From: Candidatus Sabulitectum silens
GTDB lineage: Bacteria > Fermentibacterota > Fermentibacteria > Fermentibacterales > JCC-6
Assembly: GCA_001875255.1 (NCBI GenBank)
Contig: MJAN01000007.1
Location: 78,250 to 142,249 of the forward strand
Direction of reading: 5' to 3'
DNA length: 64,000 nt
Shown: positions 28,564-45,611 of the stretch, piece by piece
Layout: every line of letters begins with the position of its first letter
Numbering within the stretch: position 1 is the first letter of the stretch
Notes under the pieces: generated by a model
The model's database searches: none
What the model saw: the letters and a program-made list of their open reading frames with translations, nothing else
Told to the model about the DNA's origin: nothing
Program-made: the position numbers and the translations under genes

Positions 28564-29905
28564 ATGCTTATGTCCGCCTGTGGATTCCTTTTTGCGCTGC
28601 TTCTCATTCTTCCAGTGGTCGGTATGGCGGAGGATGTCAATCTTCCGGTGATCGCCGTGATCCCTGTTTCGACCAGTCCGCGGGAACCTACGACGCCCCT
28701 GCCCTTATCGAAGAGGCCGAGGCTGTGTTCCTGGCAAGCGGCAGGTTCAGGGTAACCGATGTGTCCGACCATGAACTATATCAGGGTCCCCCGGCGGACC
28801 AGACCCTGAGGCTCCAGGGTATCTCTTCGGACTTGGCGGTGGATCTATTCATGATACTTGATGTATCAGCGCCTGAAACCACTGTGGACCACGGTTCCCG
28901 GGACAGCCTCTTCGTAACCCGGACCACCACCATCGACATCACAGGAAGGTTCTATACATCCGAAGGCAGCCTGCTCGGGTCGGTGCGTGAGAAGAGGTAT
29001 TCCGGCGAATTCGGCGGTGGCACCTCCATGGACCTCCATGCCATGGCCGTAAGCGGAGTCAGGGAGGTGGCCCTTCGAAGCCTGGGGGAGATATTCCCCT
29101 ACGAGTTCAGCTTCACCTCCGGCGAAGGTCCCCTCTATTCGATTCCAGTGGGTTCCACCGGCGGAGTTGAAAAGGGAATGGTCTTCTCGGTTCTCGCAAG
29201 GTCCCAGGGCATCCCCAGGTCCTCACAGGAATACTCCTATCTTCAAAGCCACGGCATCATGCAGATAATGGACTCCAGCCCTGGTTCCAGCACAGGAAGG
29301 CTCATAGCCGGGAACATAGTTGAGGGAACCACCCTCAGCGCCGTTGAGAATTCCGCACCTGCCCTTCTCTCCCTTACCTATTCGATCCTTCCAACCGAGG
29401 TGGTCCCGGGGGATGACCTTACCGGGGAAGAGAACGAAACCTCAAAACTGATCAATCAGGCGGAGTTCAGCGGTGCCACGGGGAAATGGGGTCTATCCCT
29501 GGGAGGGGCTCTCTTTTCCGGTGTGGTTCCCAGGATGTCCAGCATAGGCATAAGGGGAGAGATGGGAACCAGGCTGCCCCTTTCCTCTCCATCCTTGCCC
29601 TCAGGCTGGGGGTGGGTTTCGAGGCGGCCTTCCTGGTTCAGAACACCAGGGCGGACAGCATTTCCTCCTCGGCGAACACCGCCACCATTTCCGGTACCGG
29701 CAGCCTGAACCTCGAATGGCTCTTTTCCGCCAGATTCGGATTGCACGCCGGCTGCGTGGGCAGATTCGGGACCTCCGCCGACAACTGGAGCGTTACCAGC
29801 TACACAGGGTACAACCGCCAGGCGCTCCCGGGCGAACTCTACTACGCCGAGGTAAAACAGCCTCCGGTGAGCTTCTCGGCGGGACTGACCTATATGGTTT
29901 ACTAG
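28564..29905 (+). CDS. Secreted FlgT/CsgG-like protein with C-terminal beta-barrel-like part
   Basis: Start ATG 28564 follows AGGGAG; signal peptide MLMSACGFLFALLLILPVVG. The mature N-terminus (LPVIAVIPV, then FDQSAGTYDAPALIEEAEAV and FLASGRFRVTDVSD) resembles the CsgG/FlgT fold that reads a lipoprotein-family peptide and ageing-type signal. The middle has GGVEKGMVFSVLARSQG and STGRLIAGNIVEGTTL, like the FlgT C-terminal domain. The last 130 residues (LRLGVGFEAAFLVQNTRADS, PPVSFSAGLTYMVY) look like outer-membrane strands. Breaks near 28668 and 29577, one base each. About 447 residues. Family assignment is tentative. The stop overlaps that of the convergent next gene by 3 bases (CTAG). Confidence 0.5.
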
Positions 29906-30590
29906 TATTTGAGCTTCCAGGGGCCGTTGGCCATGCCCCTCTCCCAGATGATCTCCATTATGGACCAGGAAGTAACGGCGCAGACAAGACCGGCAAGAAG
30001 GGCGGCGAAACGGGTTCCGATAAGCACCCCGGCCACAAGACTTCCCCCTGAAAAGGCAGCCATCACCAGAAGGAGAAGGGTGGAGGCGAAGGAGGTGGCT
30101 CCCCATCTGGCCAGGACCCTGGTTCTCGTGAGCAGGACCCCCATGTAAGGAGGGGGTAGGCAAGAAAGCCCAGGACCGGCAGGGGCACACCGGAAACTGC
30201 AAGTATCAGCCACGTTGCGGTTCCCAGCAGAAAGACCAGCACCGCACCCCTGGAGGCGGAGGAATACCACCCCATGTGCTCGCTGATCTCACCGAGGGAC
30301 GTCCAGATGAACACCCCGCCGACCACTCCTGCGAAGAGCCTGTGCTCGTTGGACCTGAGGAAGAAGGCGAGTATCAGGGAAAGTATGGAAACAGTTGCGA
30401 GCACCACGAAGAAGAACAGGGAGAAATGCTTGTATCGCTCCTTGCAGCTGGTATAGAACCGTGCTCCGAAGAACTGTATCAGAAGGAAAACCGCTATGGC
30501 CAGAAATGAGTAGGTCAGGGATGACATGGCGCTGCCAAAGGTTACCGGTTTGGCGTTGACCGCAAGTGCAAGTATGTTGAATAATCCCAT
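29902..30590 (-). CDS. Polytopic membrane protein of unknown function
   Basis: About 229 residues with six or seven hydrophobic segments, e.g. SLTYSFLAIAVFLLIQFFGA, FSLFFFVVLATVSILSLILA, AVLVFLLGTATWLILAVSGV and TLLLLVMAAFSGGSLVAGVL. One base is missing near 30147, where the frame moves from GFLAYP to PYMGVLLTRTRVLARW. No catalytic motif or named family recognised. Convergent with the preceding gene and divergent from the next lipoprotein gene, so it is a single-gene unit. Confidence 0.6.
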
Positions 30591-30660
30591 TGGTGCCGCC
30601 TTTCCGGTTGAGGGAAACTATGAAAAAAGAACGAATCGTCAACCCTGGAGCGATACGGTT

Positions 30661-36103
<5,443 letters not shown>

Positions 36104-36124
36104 TGTGCTCCCTGTTTCGAAGAA

Positions 36125-36147
36125 GGCGCCGCGAAGAACGCGGCGCC
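36125..36147 (-). terminator. Terminator hairpin after serC
   Basis: Perfect 9-bp stem GGCGCCGCG / CGCGGCGCC with a 5-base loop. On the minus strand it is followed by the pyrimidine-rich TTCTTCG, a weak T-tract. It sits between the serC stop and the glycosyltransferase start. Confidence 0.65.
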
Positions 36148-36164
36148 GGGCAAACTGGTTCTGT

Positions 36165-37253
36165 CTAGTTCTCCTGTTTGAATTTTTCCATGAAGTCAAC
36201 CAGAGCTTCCACACATTCAAGGGTTACGGCGTTGTAGATGGACGCCCGGCATCCCCCCACGTCACGATGGCCCTTGAGGCCCATGAGACCAAGTTCCGCC
36301 CCCTGGGCGACGAACTTCTTCTCGAGATCCTCCGAGGGAAGCCGGAAGGTGACATTCATGAAGCTTCTGCTGTCGGGGTCGCTTACATGGGGTTTGTAGA
36401 AGCCGCCGCTGCCGTCGATGGTGCCGTAGAGGAGGTCGGCCTTCTTTTTGTTCATGTCGGCTATACCCTGGATACCGCCGTTCTCCAGTATCCACTCCAG
36501 CACAAGGCTCACCACATACACAGGCAGGCTGGGAGGTGTGTTGAACAGGCTCTCCTTGGCTATGTGGGTCCTGTAGTTGACCATTGTGGGCAGGTCTTCC
36601 CTGGCGGTTTCGGCGAAGGCCCTGCGGATAACCACCGCGGTGACGCCGGAGGTTCCTATGGTTTTCTGGGCACCGGCGTAGATAAGGCTGAACTTGCTGA
36701 AATCCATGGGATGTGACAGGAAATCGCTTGACATGTCGCAGACGAGGGGGACATCGCCGGTTTCCGGGAATGTCCACATCTCGGTGCCGTAGATGGTGTT
36801 GTTGCTGGTGGTGTGAACATAGGCAGCACCCGGGGTCAGGTCGAACTCCTTCGGTATGTAGGAGAAGGACCTGTCTTCGCTTGAGGCGGCGATGTTCACC
36901 TTACCGAAGTATTTAGCCTCCTTGATGGCCTTTTTTGACCAGACTCCGGTGTTTACGTAATCGGCGGTCATCCCCTCCTTGAGGAAGTTGAAGGGAATAT
37001 GGCAGAACTGTGTGCTGGCCCCCCCTCCCAGGAAAAGTACGGCGTACTCCCCGGGATCGAGGCCCATGATCTTGAGGAGGTCGTTCTGGGCCTTCTTGAA
37101 CATTCCGTCAAAGGGCTTGGAACGGTGGGAAATTTCCATGACCGACATACCCTGGCCGGCGAATTCCAGTACTCCCGTTTCCGCGGTTTTCTTTACCACT
37201 TCCCAGGGAAGAGCCGCCGGTCCGGCGAAGAAGTTGTGCACTCTGCGAGCCAT
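36165..37253 (-). CDS. serC: Phosphoserine aminotransferase
   Basis: PLP enzyme converting 3-phosphohydroxypyruvate to phosphoserine in serine synthesis. 362 residues from ATG 37253, which follows GGAGG; the open frame extends 16 codons further upstream without support. Seen: HNFFAGPAALPWEVVKKTAE, GQGMSVMEISHRSKPFDGMF (typical SerC), VLFLGGGASTQFCHIPFNFL, the PLP-lysine region FSLIYAGAQKTIGTSGVTAV, NTPPSLPVYVVSLVLEWILE and GHRDVGGCRASIYNAVTLEC. Intact. With glyA it covers the serine-glycine route. Confidence 0.95.
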   Translation of the reverse strand: MARRVHNFFAGPAALPWEVVKKTAETGVLEFAGQGMSVMEISHRSKPFDGMFKKAQNDLLKIMGLDPGEYAVLFLGGGASTQFCHIPFNFLKEGMTADYVNTGVWSKKAIKEAKYFGKVNIAASSEDRSFSYIPKEFDLTPGAAYVHTTSNNTIYGTEMWTFPETGDVPLVCDMSSDFLSHPMDFSKFSLIYAGAQKTIGTSGVTAVVIRRAFAETAREDLPTMVNYRTHIAKESLFNTPPSLPVYVVSLVLEWILENGGIQGIADMNKKKADLLYGTIDGSGGFYKPHVSDPDSRSFMNVTFRLPSEDLEKKFVAQGAELGLMGLKGHRDVGGCRASIYNAVTLECVEALVDFMEKFKQEN

Positions 37254-37363
37254 TGCTGCCTCCGTTTTCGCTGAAGGATGTGTTTGTGAGGGACCTGCCA
37301 CCTGGACAGGGTTACATGGGAACCATATCTAAAACACCGGACGATTTGCAATAGCCGCCGGCG

Positions 37364-38447
37364 TCAGCTCTGGCCAGCCCTTCTGAAGAGCCAGATACCA
37401 AGAATGATGAAGACCAGCTGTGGAAGCACCGCGGCGGTGATCGGGGGAATTGCCCCCTTGTGGCCCAGGGTCTGACCGAACCTGGCCAGGGAAAAGAATA
37501 TGAAGCCAAGGAGGACAGCCAGTCCTATGCTGGCTGCGCCTCCGCTCCTGGGATTGTTCGTTGCAAGGGGGGCGCCCACCAGTACCATGATAAGGGAACT
37601 GAAGGGAAAGAAGATGGTGAGCCAGAACTCCACGAGATCCACCGTGGGTTCCCACCGGCTATGCGGACCCTCTCTATGTGGTCGTGCAGCTGGAAGATGT
37701 TCATCTCGGCGGCGCTCTTGCTTCTGCTTCCGAAATCCTCCGGTGTATCCTGGATCTCGGTTACCTGAAGTGTATCGTGCTGCATGTAGGACATCTCACC
37801 GGAGGGGGAGAACCTCCGCTCCTCGGCGGAGACCGCAGTCCATACCGAATCGATGTAGACCAGCCGCCGGGCGTCTATTCTCCTGACCACCCGCAGACTG
37901 TCATCGAACCACTCGACGATGGCCCGGGAGATAGCTTCATGCCTGCCGTCGAAGAGACCGATCTCCACGATGGCGCCGTCGAGGGTACGGTGGGCGAAAT
38001 CGTTCCGCATCTGGTAGTCGATGGGGTCCCGGCCGTCGATCTCCACCCTTTCACCTGGGACTGCATGTAGTTGGCATCGGCCATTACGAAGTCCCCCACC
38101 CCAAGTGTAAAAACGCTTATGAAAAATCCCACGGTGATAAGGGGAAGGAATATCCTGGGAATGGACACACCGGAGGCCCTCATGGCGGTGAGTTCATTGT
38201 TCCTTGTCATGGTGCTGACCAGGAAAAGGGAGCAGATAAGCACCGCGATGGGCATTACAAGGACCACGATATAGGGAAGACCGTACCAGTAGTATCTGAG
38301 GAAGGTCATTGCGGTGACATTCTTGTCCACCCATCGGCTGAAGTGGTCGAAGGCGTTCACCGTAACGAAGATGACCGTGAAGGACAGTACCGCCATGAAT
38401 ATCATCTTTATGAACCTGATGGACAGGTAGACATCGAGCTTCTTCAC
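37364..38447 (-). CDS. lptG: LPS export permease LptG, frame-disrupted
   Basis: Inner-membrane subunit of the Lpt machine that lifts LPS onto the periplasmic bridge. Start GTG 38447 overlaps the lptF stop (GTGA). Opening KKLDVYLSIRFIKMIFMAVL, then VTVNAFDHFSRWVDKN and TMTRNNELTAMRASGVSIPR (the conserved E-x-T-A-M-R-A-x-G-x-S motif), a periplasmic beta-jellyroll (residues 120-260: VEIGLFDGRHEAISRAIVEW, LVYIDSVWTAVSAEERRFSP) and C-terminal TMs LIMVLVGAPLATNNPRSGGA and LLGFIFFSLARFGQTLGHKG. Breaks near 38050 and 37648. About 361 residues. Confidence 0.88.
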
Positions 38448-39783
38448 AGTTTGTCACCGTGCTTCCTGAACTTCTTCATAAGCTCCCTGAAATCCGGCAG
38501 GTTGATCGGGTGCCCCTCCCGAAGACTTCTGCCGGTGAGGAACACGCCAAGGGCTCCCAGAAGGATGTTAGGCGCCCACATGGCGAACCACGCCGGGATC
38601 CTGCCCCTGTCCGCCAGCTGTTCTCCGCCTATGAGGAAGAAGTAGTAAACCAGTATGAACACAAGGCTCATGGATATGGCGAGGCCCTTGCTGGAGTTCC
38701 TGGCGGACAGGCCCAGGGGAACCCCCAGCAGAACGAACACCAGACAGGCGAAGGGAATGGAGTACTTCTTGTGTATCTCAACGTTGTACTTGGCAATGTT
38801 GTTGGTGAGGCTGCTTATCTGATCTCCAAGCAGTATCATGTCCGCCGAGGTGGAGGCGAGCCAGGACATGGTGTTCCTCACCCGCCTTGTGCTGTCCCCC
38901 TGATCCACCGGGTTCTCACCGGAGCGAACCCCCTGAAGAAGCTCCACTGAACTTGAGTTCAGACTGTCGGTGAGCATGGTCCTGCGGCGGGCGAGGCTGT
39001 CCACGAAAAGCCCCATCTGGGCCGCGGACATTTCCCTGTCTCCCCGGCTCTGTCTGTTACTCCTGACCAGGTCCTCCGACCTTGCTATGTCCAGTATGTA
39101 TGTGGTGAAGGTGGCGTACCGGTAGCCGCTGCCGCTGTCCTTCTCATGCATCTGACCGGACTCCAGGATCAGCCTCAGGTGGTTTGCCCCTATTGGCTCC
39201 ATGGTGCCCTCCATGGCGGTAATGGTCCTGTTCGGGGCTCCCGGTCCGCTGGAATGTATGATTACACCGGAAAGCCTGCCGGTGAGGTCGTCCTTCTCCT
39301 GGACCAGTATGCGGTAGTTCTCCACATCCTCCACGAACATTCCCGGCTCTATCCTGGCGGTGGGACGCATTGTCCCCACATCCAGCAGGAGGTTACGTGC
39401 AATATGGTTGGCCTCGGGAAGAACACTGTTGTTGAAGACAACAAGGACTCCACCGGTGAGCAGGGCAAAGAGGGTCAGGGGGAACATTATGTTGAAAATA
39501 CTGGCCCCGCCGGCCTTCATTGCGGTTACCTCCAGGTCTCCGGACATCCTTCCCACGGCGATAAGGATCCCGGCGAGTACCCCCATGGGAACAACCACCG
39601 CTATCATGGAGGGAAGCAGCAGCAGGAATATCTCCCAACTATGCGCATGGGCACACCCTTGCTGACGATCATGTCCAGCATGTCCAGCAGTTTGTCCAGG
39701 AGCATAACGAAGGTAAAAAGCCCAAGGGAGAGCAGGAAAGGCGGGAAGAACTCCTTCAGTACGTAAACTTGCAGTTTTTTCAT
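38444..39783 (-). CDS. lptF: LPS export permease LptF, one frame break
   Basis: Partner permease of LptG. Translating from ATG 39783 gives MKKLQVYVLKEFFPPFLLSL and LFTFVMLLDKLLDMLDMIVS, the classic LptF N-terminus. After one lost base near 39640 it continues WEIFLLLLPSMIAVVVPMGV and RMSGDLEVTAMKAGGASIFN (the E-V-T-A-M-K-A-x-G motif). A long periplasmic jellyroll domain with a predicted helical insertion (residues 215-310, including SLARRRTMLTDSLNSSSVEL) precedes CLVFVLLGVPLGLSARNSSK. About 446 residues, longer than enterobacterial LptF because of the insertion. Divergent from sprA. Confidence 0.88.
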
Positions 39784-39905
39784 TCAGTTCCCATGATAGA
39801 TGCTTGCTTCGGCCTGTTCGCGGGTGAATTATAGCGAGGTTGCCCCGCTCTGTCATGTAATGTGGAACTTACCCCATCAGTATGGATATTACATACCGAG
39901 GTTTA

Positions 39906-42900
39906 ATGAAGTCATTTATTCTTACCCTTCTTCTGCTCATGTCATGGCCCTCATGGGGTCAGACCGGAGGGGTGCGCCCTTTTCGCTGCTGGAGGAGAAC
40001 CCCGGCTACTGGTATCAGGATTCCCTTCCCTGGCTCACCTCCCTTCCCGCCACACAGGTTCAGGTCTGGCCAAGCTCCCAGGGCACCTCTCTGAGCTACA
40101 GGCTCCTTCTTCGCGGGTATCCCATCTCTCCCACCAGAACCTGGGCCCTTGAGGGTGTGCGAACGAGGCTTCTTGGCTGGGGCACCTGGAAAAGCTGGAC
40201 CGAAGCCAACGCAAGAACGGGAATAAGGCGCTCCAGGGAAAGGGGCGAGCTCGTTCCAACCATCTACCTTCCCCTGAACATGCCCGGTCTTATCGGAGAC
40301 GCCATAGGAACCGGGGGGCAGCTGGACATAAGCGGCCACCAGACCATCTCCGTTTCCGGAGTGAGCCACATCTATCCCAACAGGGTGAATGTGGAGGGGG
40401 CCAGCTCTTCACTCTTTCCAGACCTGAAGATGGAGCAGCAGCTCAGGGTTCGCCTGGACGGCACCATCGGCGAAAAGATAAACGTGTCGGTGGACCACGA
40501 CAGCGAAAGGCAGATCGGGGCCGACTACAGCGTAAGCCTGGGCTACCAGGGGGACGACGACGAGATAATCAAGTCCATAGAGCTGGGTGACGTGAACCTG
40601 GCCATCACCGGACCGGAGTTCATAAGCTACTCCATACCCCACGAGGGCCTCTTCGGCGCCAAGCTGCTGGGGCAGGCGGGCCCCCTGGACATCACTGTGA
40701 TAGCAAGCAAGGAGGGAAGCTCCACCGAAAGCTCCGACTTCGTCGGGCAGTCCTCCCTGGTCACCGATTCCATACTCGACATCCGGCCTGCGAACAACTA
40801 CTTCTTCAGGGCATTTCCCGATACAGTGGCCTCCCCGGGGATCAATCCCACCACCATCAGGGTCTTCATAGACGACGGCGACGTCAGCAACAACCTGGAG
40901 ACAGGGGCGGTGGAGGGTTCCTGGTTCGTGCCCACCGGTTCCGGGGGTATGCTCACAAGGTCTGACCGCTGGTGGGACGAACTCACCCCGGGGATCGACG
41001 GCGACTTCGTTCTGGTGGATTCAGGCAGGACCATAAGGTTCCTGAGCCCGGTTAACAGCAACTACGAAGTAGGGGTCACCTTCGTAACGGTGAACGGGGA
41101 CACCATCGGTTCGGCCCCCTCCGGCGGGCCCTATGAGCTGAAGGCCATAAAACAGTCCAACCCACTTCCGGAATCCCCTGAGACCTATCCCACGTGGGCC
41201 TACCAGATGCGAAACTATTACTTCTTGGGCGCCAACAATATAGTGAGGGAAAGCTTTACCTGCGACATCTTTCTGCAGCGCCCCGGTGAAGACCCCGTGT
41301 CCACACAGGACGGCGTGCCCTTCACACAGCTTCTGGGGCTGGACAGCAACGGCGACGGCCTGATGTACGACGAGGAAGTAACCATGGACTGGGAGAACGG
41401 CTTCATCATTTTTCCCGACAGCAGGCCCTTCATGAGCGACGCCCTGGAGTACACCAACAATGCCGTGTACACGAAGAAGAACCCCGCTGTGAACGAATCC
41501 CTCTACTACATGAGGGTAAGCTACCGCGCCGCGTCCACCACCTATTCCCTGGGAAAGATGGGAATAGTGGAGGGAAGTGAAAGGGTAACCCTTACCGTGG
41601 CAGGCCAGTCCCAGACCCTCACCAGGGATGTGGACTATTCCATCATATACGAAGTGGGGATCCTGACACTCATGGGGGAGGCCGCGGACCTGGCCCAGGA
41701 CCCGGCGAACACCCTCAGGGTTACCTTCGAGTATGTGCCATTCTTCAGCTCCGTTTCGAAAACCCTTCTGGGCACCCGTCTGGTCTATAACCTGGGCACC
41801 CGTTCCTGGCTGGGTGGAACCATGATGTATGAAAGCGCCAGCTCTCCCGATGACCGCCCCAGGATAGAGCAGGGCTCCTTCGGCACAACGGTGTTCGATG
41901 TGGACCTTCACCTTGAGTCCAGGCCCGAGTTCCTCACCGACGCCGTGAACGGTATTCCCCTGATAAACACCGAAGCCGAGAGCCGCGTGGTGCTGTCCGG
42001 CGAGGTGGCCATGAGTCTCCCCACCGGTGAGGACAAAGCCTGGGTGGATGACATGGAGGGTCGGAATCCACCTTTCCCCTGGGCCAGTCCAGGTCCGCAT
42101 GGTCATTTCCCTCCATGCCCCGGAGGGGTTCGGACCTTCTCTTCCCAGTGGGTGAGTTCAGGTGGTACAATGTAACGGACAGGTGGACCCTGGCGGATAT
42201 AGTCCCCGGTGAGACCGGCGACGACGCCAACAGAAAGCTCAGCAGCATACTCCAGTTCGTTTTCACCCCGGCCCCGGGTAATCCCACCGCCTCCTGGGGC
42301 GGTTTTCAGAGGTGCATAGAGAGGTACGGGACCGATTTCTCCAAAAGACCCACCTGACACTTTATGTGAGGCCAACCGGCAGTGCCTTCGAGGGCAACCT
42401 CTACATCGACCTTGGCGACCGTATCAGTGAGGATTCCTACTGGCTGGAAAGGGTGGGCGACCAGTTGGTCAGGCGGGCCAACGGAGAACTCGACACCGAA
42501 GATGTCAATTCCGACGGCATACTTGCCACAACCGAGGACACCGGGTACGACAACCTGCATTCCTTCGAGGAGCCCGGCTACAGCTCGGGAAGCAACCCCG
42601 ACCCCAATGAGGACGACTACAGCTTCAATTCCTCCGACCCCCTCAGCACCCGATACGACGCCATCAACAACCTCGAGGGAAACGGCAGGCTGGACACCGA
42701 GGACCTTAACAGGAACGGAGTGCTGGACCAGAACAACACCTTCTTCAGGATAGAGGTACCCCTGAACGACCCCGACTACATCGTTTCCGAAAGCCCCACC
42801 GGCTGGCTTCTCATACAGATACCCCTTAACGACTCAACACTGGTCACCGTTCCGGAGGTGTCCACCGGCCAGCCCACCTGGGAGAAGATCACCTATGCGA

Positions 42901-45524
42901 GGGTCTGGGTGGACGGATTCACACAGGAGGACACCCTTGAGTTCTATGACATGGGCCTCATCGGCAACCGCTGGGAGCCCAACAGGATATCGGTCTTCGA
43001 GGACATCTCAGTACCTGTCCAGCCCGGGGAGAGTTTCACCGTTTCCGTGGTGAACAACAGGCAGAATCCCGATTACATGAACGACCCCCTCCAGGGATCG
43101 ATCCCGGCACAGACGAGAACGGCGATCTGAAGCTTGAGCAGAGCATAAGCCTGAATGCGGAACAGATACTCACCGGTCATCAGGGGCTTGCCAGGCAGAC
43201 CTTCTACAGCAACGAGAACTACACCGCTTACCGCTCCATAAGCTTTCCCTACAGGGGAACCGAAGCCGGCGGAGAGGTATTCCTGCAGATAGGAAGGGAC
43301 AGCCTCAACTACTATGAGATAACCGGCCAGGTGGAGAACTCCTGGCAGACCATCGAGGTGGACCTTCAGGATATAGTGGACCTCAAGGTGCTCAAGGATC
43401 AGACAGAGGAGGACGAGCTCCGTTCCGGGACCTGGCGGTGGTGGGTAACCCATCCCTGTCGGAGATACTCATGCTGGCCCTGGGTGTGAGGAACACCGAA
43501 GGTCCGCCCCTCACCAACGATGTGTGGGTGGGGGATATAGTACTCGAGGGGCACTACCTCGACCCGGGAAGGGCCCACAGGGTTTCAGCAAGCCTGGACA
43601 TGGCGGATTTTTCCTGGTGTCCGGGGACTACAGAATGGTTGACGACGACTTCCACGGCCTGGGAACAACCTCGGGAACCGGCAAGACCGTTACCCGGTAT
43701 TCCGCCTCCTCCACACTGAACCTGGACAGGTTTACCCCCCCTGTCTGGAACTGGTCCCTACCGGCCACCTTCGCCTGGTCCAGGAACTTCTCCGAGCCCA
43801 GATACGCCGTTAACAGCGACATAAGGCTCGAAGGGGATGAAACCTGGGATTACCGCACCGAGTCCAACAGATGGGACACATCCATCCAGTGGAGGAGGAA
43901 CGGAAGGTCCGACCGGTTCGCAGGAAGGTACTTCCTTGATCCTGTCACGGTAAGGCACACCATGGGAAGGGGATGGGGAAGGTCCGTCTCAACCAGGGAT
44001 TCCCTGGAGACCGAGCGTTTCACCTTTAAGTATGACCTTTCCCTGGGCCGAATGAGCCTTATCCGCCTTCCCATACTGGAGGACATCAGGCTCCGGCCCA
44101 CCAGGTTCGGCTTCGGTGTGGACTGGCAGCGGGGCAGGAACACCATGTACGACATCGCCGAAGGGGACACAGTACTCACCAGGGATGACAGACAGCGCAA
44201 CCTCACCACCGACGGCAACATCTCCTTCAACACCTGGAAGGGGTTCACCGCAACCTACACACTCGCCGTGGGGCGTGACATGTTCTACCCCTGGAACGAG
44301 CCCCAGACAGGGATCAATGTGGGAAGGGAGGTCTCCAGGAACCAGAACGCAGGCATCAGCCAGGAGATCAATTTCTGGAACTACCTGAAGCCCCGGTTCA
44401 GCTGGGACGCCAGGTATTCAGCCATAAGGCTCAGCCCCCATTCCGCCTCGGGAGCCGACACACTGAGCAGACCGGATGTGGGAGCGGATCTCACCGCCAG
44501 GCTGAACCTCCGGGTGGGGCTGGCCCACGCCATCAGGTCCATAGCAAGACTTCGAGACCAGAGGCTGGACGAAGGGGCCATCCCCGGCAGTCCCCGCTGG
44601 ATACTTGCTAAGATGGAGAGGTGGGCGGACAGGATAACCGACCCCAGCATAATCATCTCCAGGAGCCGCGGTTCAAGCTACAGGGATGTTCCCTATCTGC
44701 CCTCCCTGGAGTACCAGCTCGGTCTGGAACCCCGGATGGACGACCTGGATCCCTACAACCGGACACTGGGAAGATCCCTCCAGCTCTCAGGTGGCTACAG
44801 GCCAATGAACACCATGTCAGTAAGGGCGGAATACAGCGACACAGAGAACAGGAGCCTTTACTCAGGCTTCTGGAACCAGACCAACAACACCACCTGGCCG
44901 GCTGTCACCGTTTCCTGGAGCGGCCTTGAAAGGTACAGACCCCTGGCCTTCCTCAGGAACGGCTCCGTAAGCAGCGGATACAGGATAGAGACCTCCACAT
45001 CCTCAAGGGTTGAGGCGGACAGCGTAACCCCGGTGAGTGAAACGGTAACCTCCAGGTGGAGCCCCCTCATAAGCTTCACCGGTTCCCTGAAGAACAAGCT
45101 TCAGATCACCATTCCGACAACATGTCCACAACTGAGACACAGAACTTCACCGGTTCCATGGCCATGGTGAACTCCAGGACCAACTCGGCCCAGTTCAAGC
45201 TCTCCTATGCCTTCAGCGCCCCGGGGCATTTCTATACCCATACCCCTCCTCGACCGCCTGCGGCTGGCTTTCCAGAGCGACCTCACCACCTCACTCTCCA
45301 TAACACGCTCCAGCTCAAGCAGCGAGATCACCGGCGGTCAGTCAGGGGAGACCCAGACCCAGTCCGACAAGACCGAATGGCGCATCGAGCCTTCGGCCTC
45401 ATACGACTTCGGTACCGTTACCGCTTCAATGACAGCCATATACGGCTGGAAAACCGACAAGGTCAACAATCAGTATGATCAGAAGGATGTGGGTCTGAAC
45501 CTTTCGGTGACCATAAACTTCTGA
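39906..45524 (+). CDS. sprA: SprA-type giant cell-surface/T9SS translocon-like protein, heavily frame-disrupted
   Basis: SprA is the very large outer-membrane barrel that forms the type IX secretion translocon in Bacteroidota (family knowledge). Start ATG 39906 gives signal peptide MKSFILTLLLLMSWPSWGQ. SprA landmarks: EKINVSVDHDSERQIGADYS, NRVNVEGASSSLFPDLKMEQ, VSYRAASTTYSLG, KTLLGTRLVYNLGTRSWLGG, AWVDDMEG, and the acidic loops GELDTEDVNSDGILATTED and GRLDTEDLNRNGVLDQNN, then a long barrel ending GLNLSVTINF. Breaks near 39975, 42060, 42325, 43110, 43430, 43612, 45115 and 45225. About 1,870 residues, shorter than the roughly 2,400 of flavobacterial SprA. No other T9SS gene is nearby. Confidence 0.85.
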
Positions 45525-45611
45525 CCCGCTATTGACAGAGGGACGATAATGGTAAAAGTTATATGTTCCCGTGTCCTGATCACTCGTGAAATTACGCAGG
45601 GAGATATTTGA

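Noticed and set aside
41021..42106. 361-codon open frame antisense to sprA
   Set aside because: Shadow of the SprA coding strand, rich in Gly/His/Val with no recognisable features.
45525..45611. TTGACA at 45533 as promoter of the pilus operon
   Set aside because: No acceptable -10 box lies 16-18 bases downstream; the nearest AT-rich hexamers are at wrong spacing.
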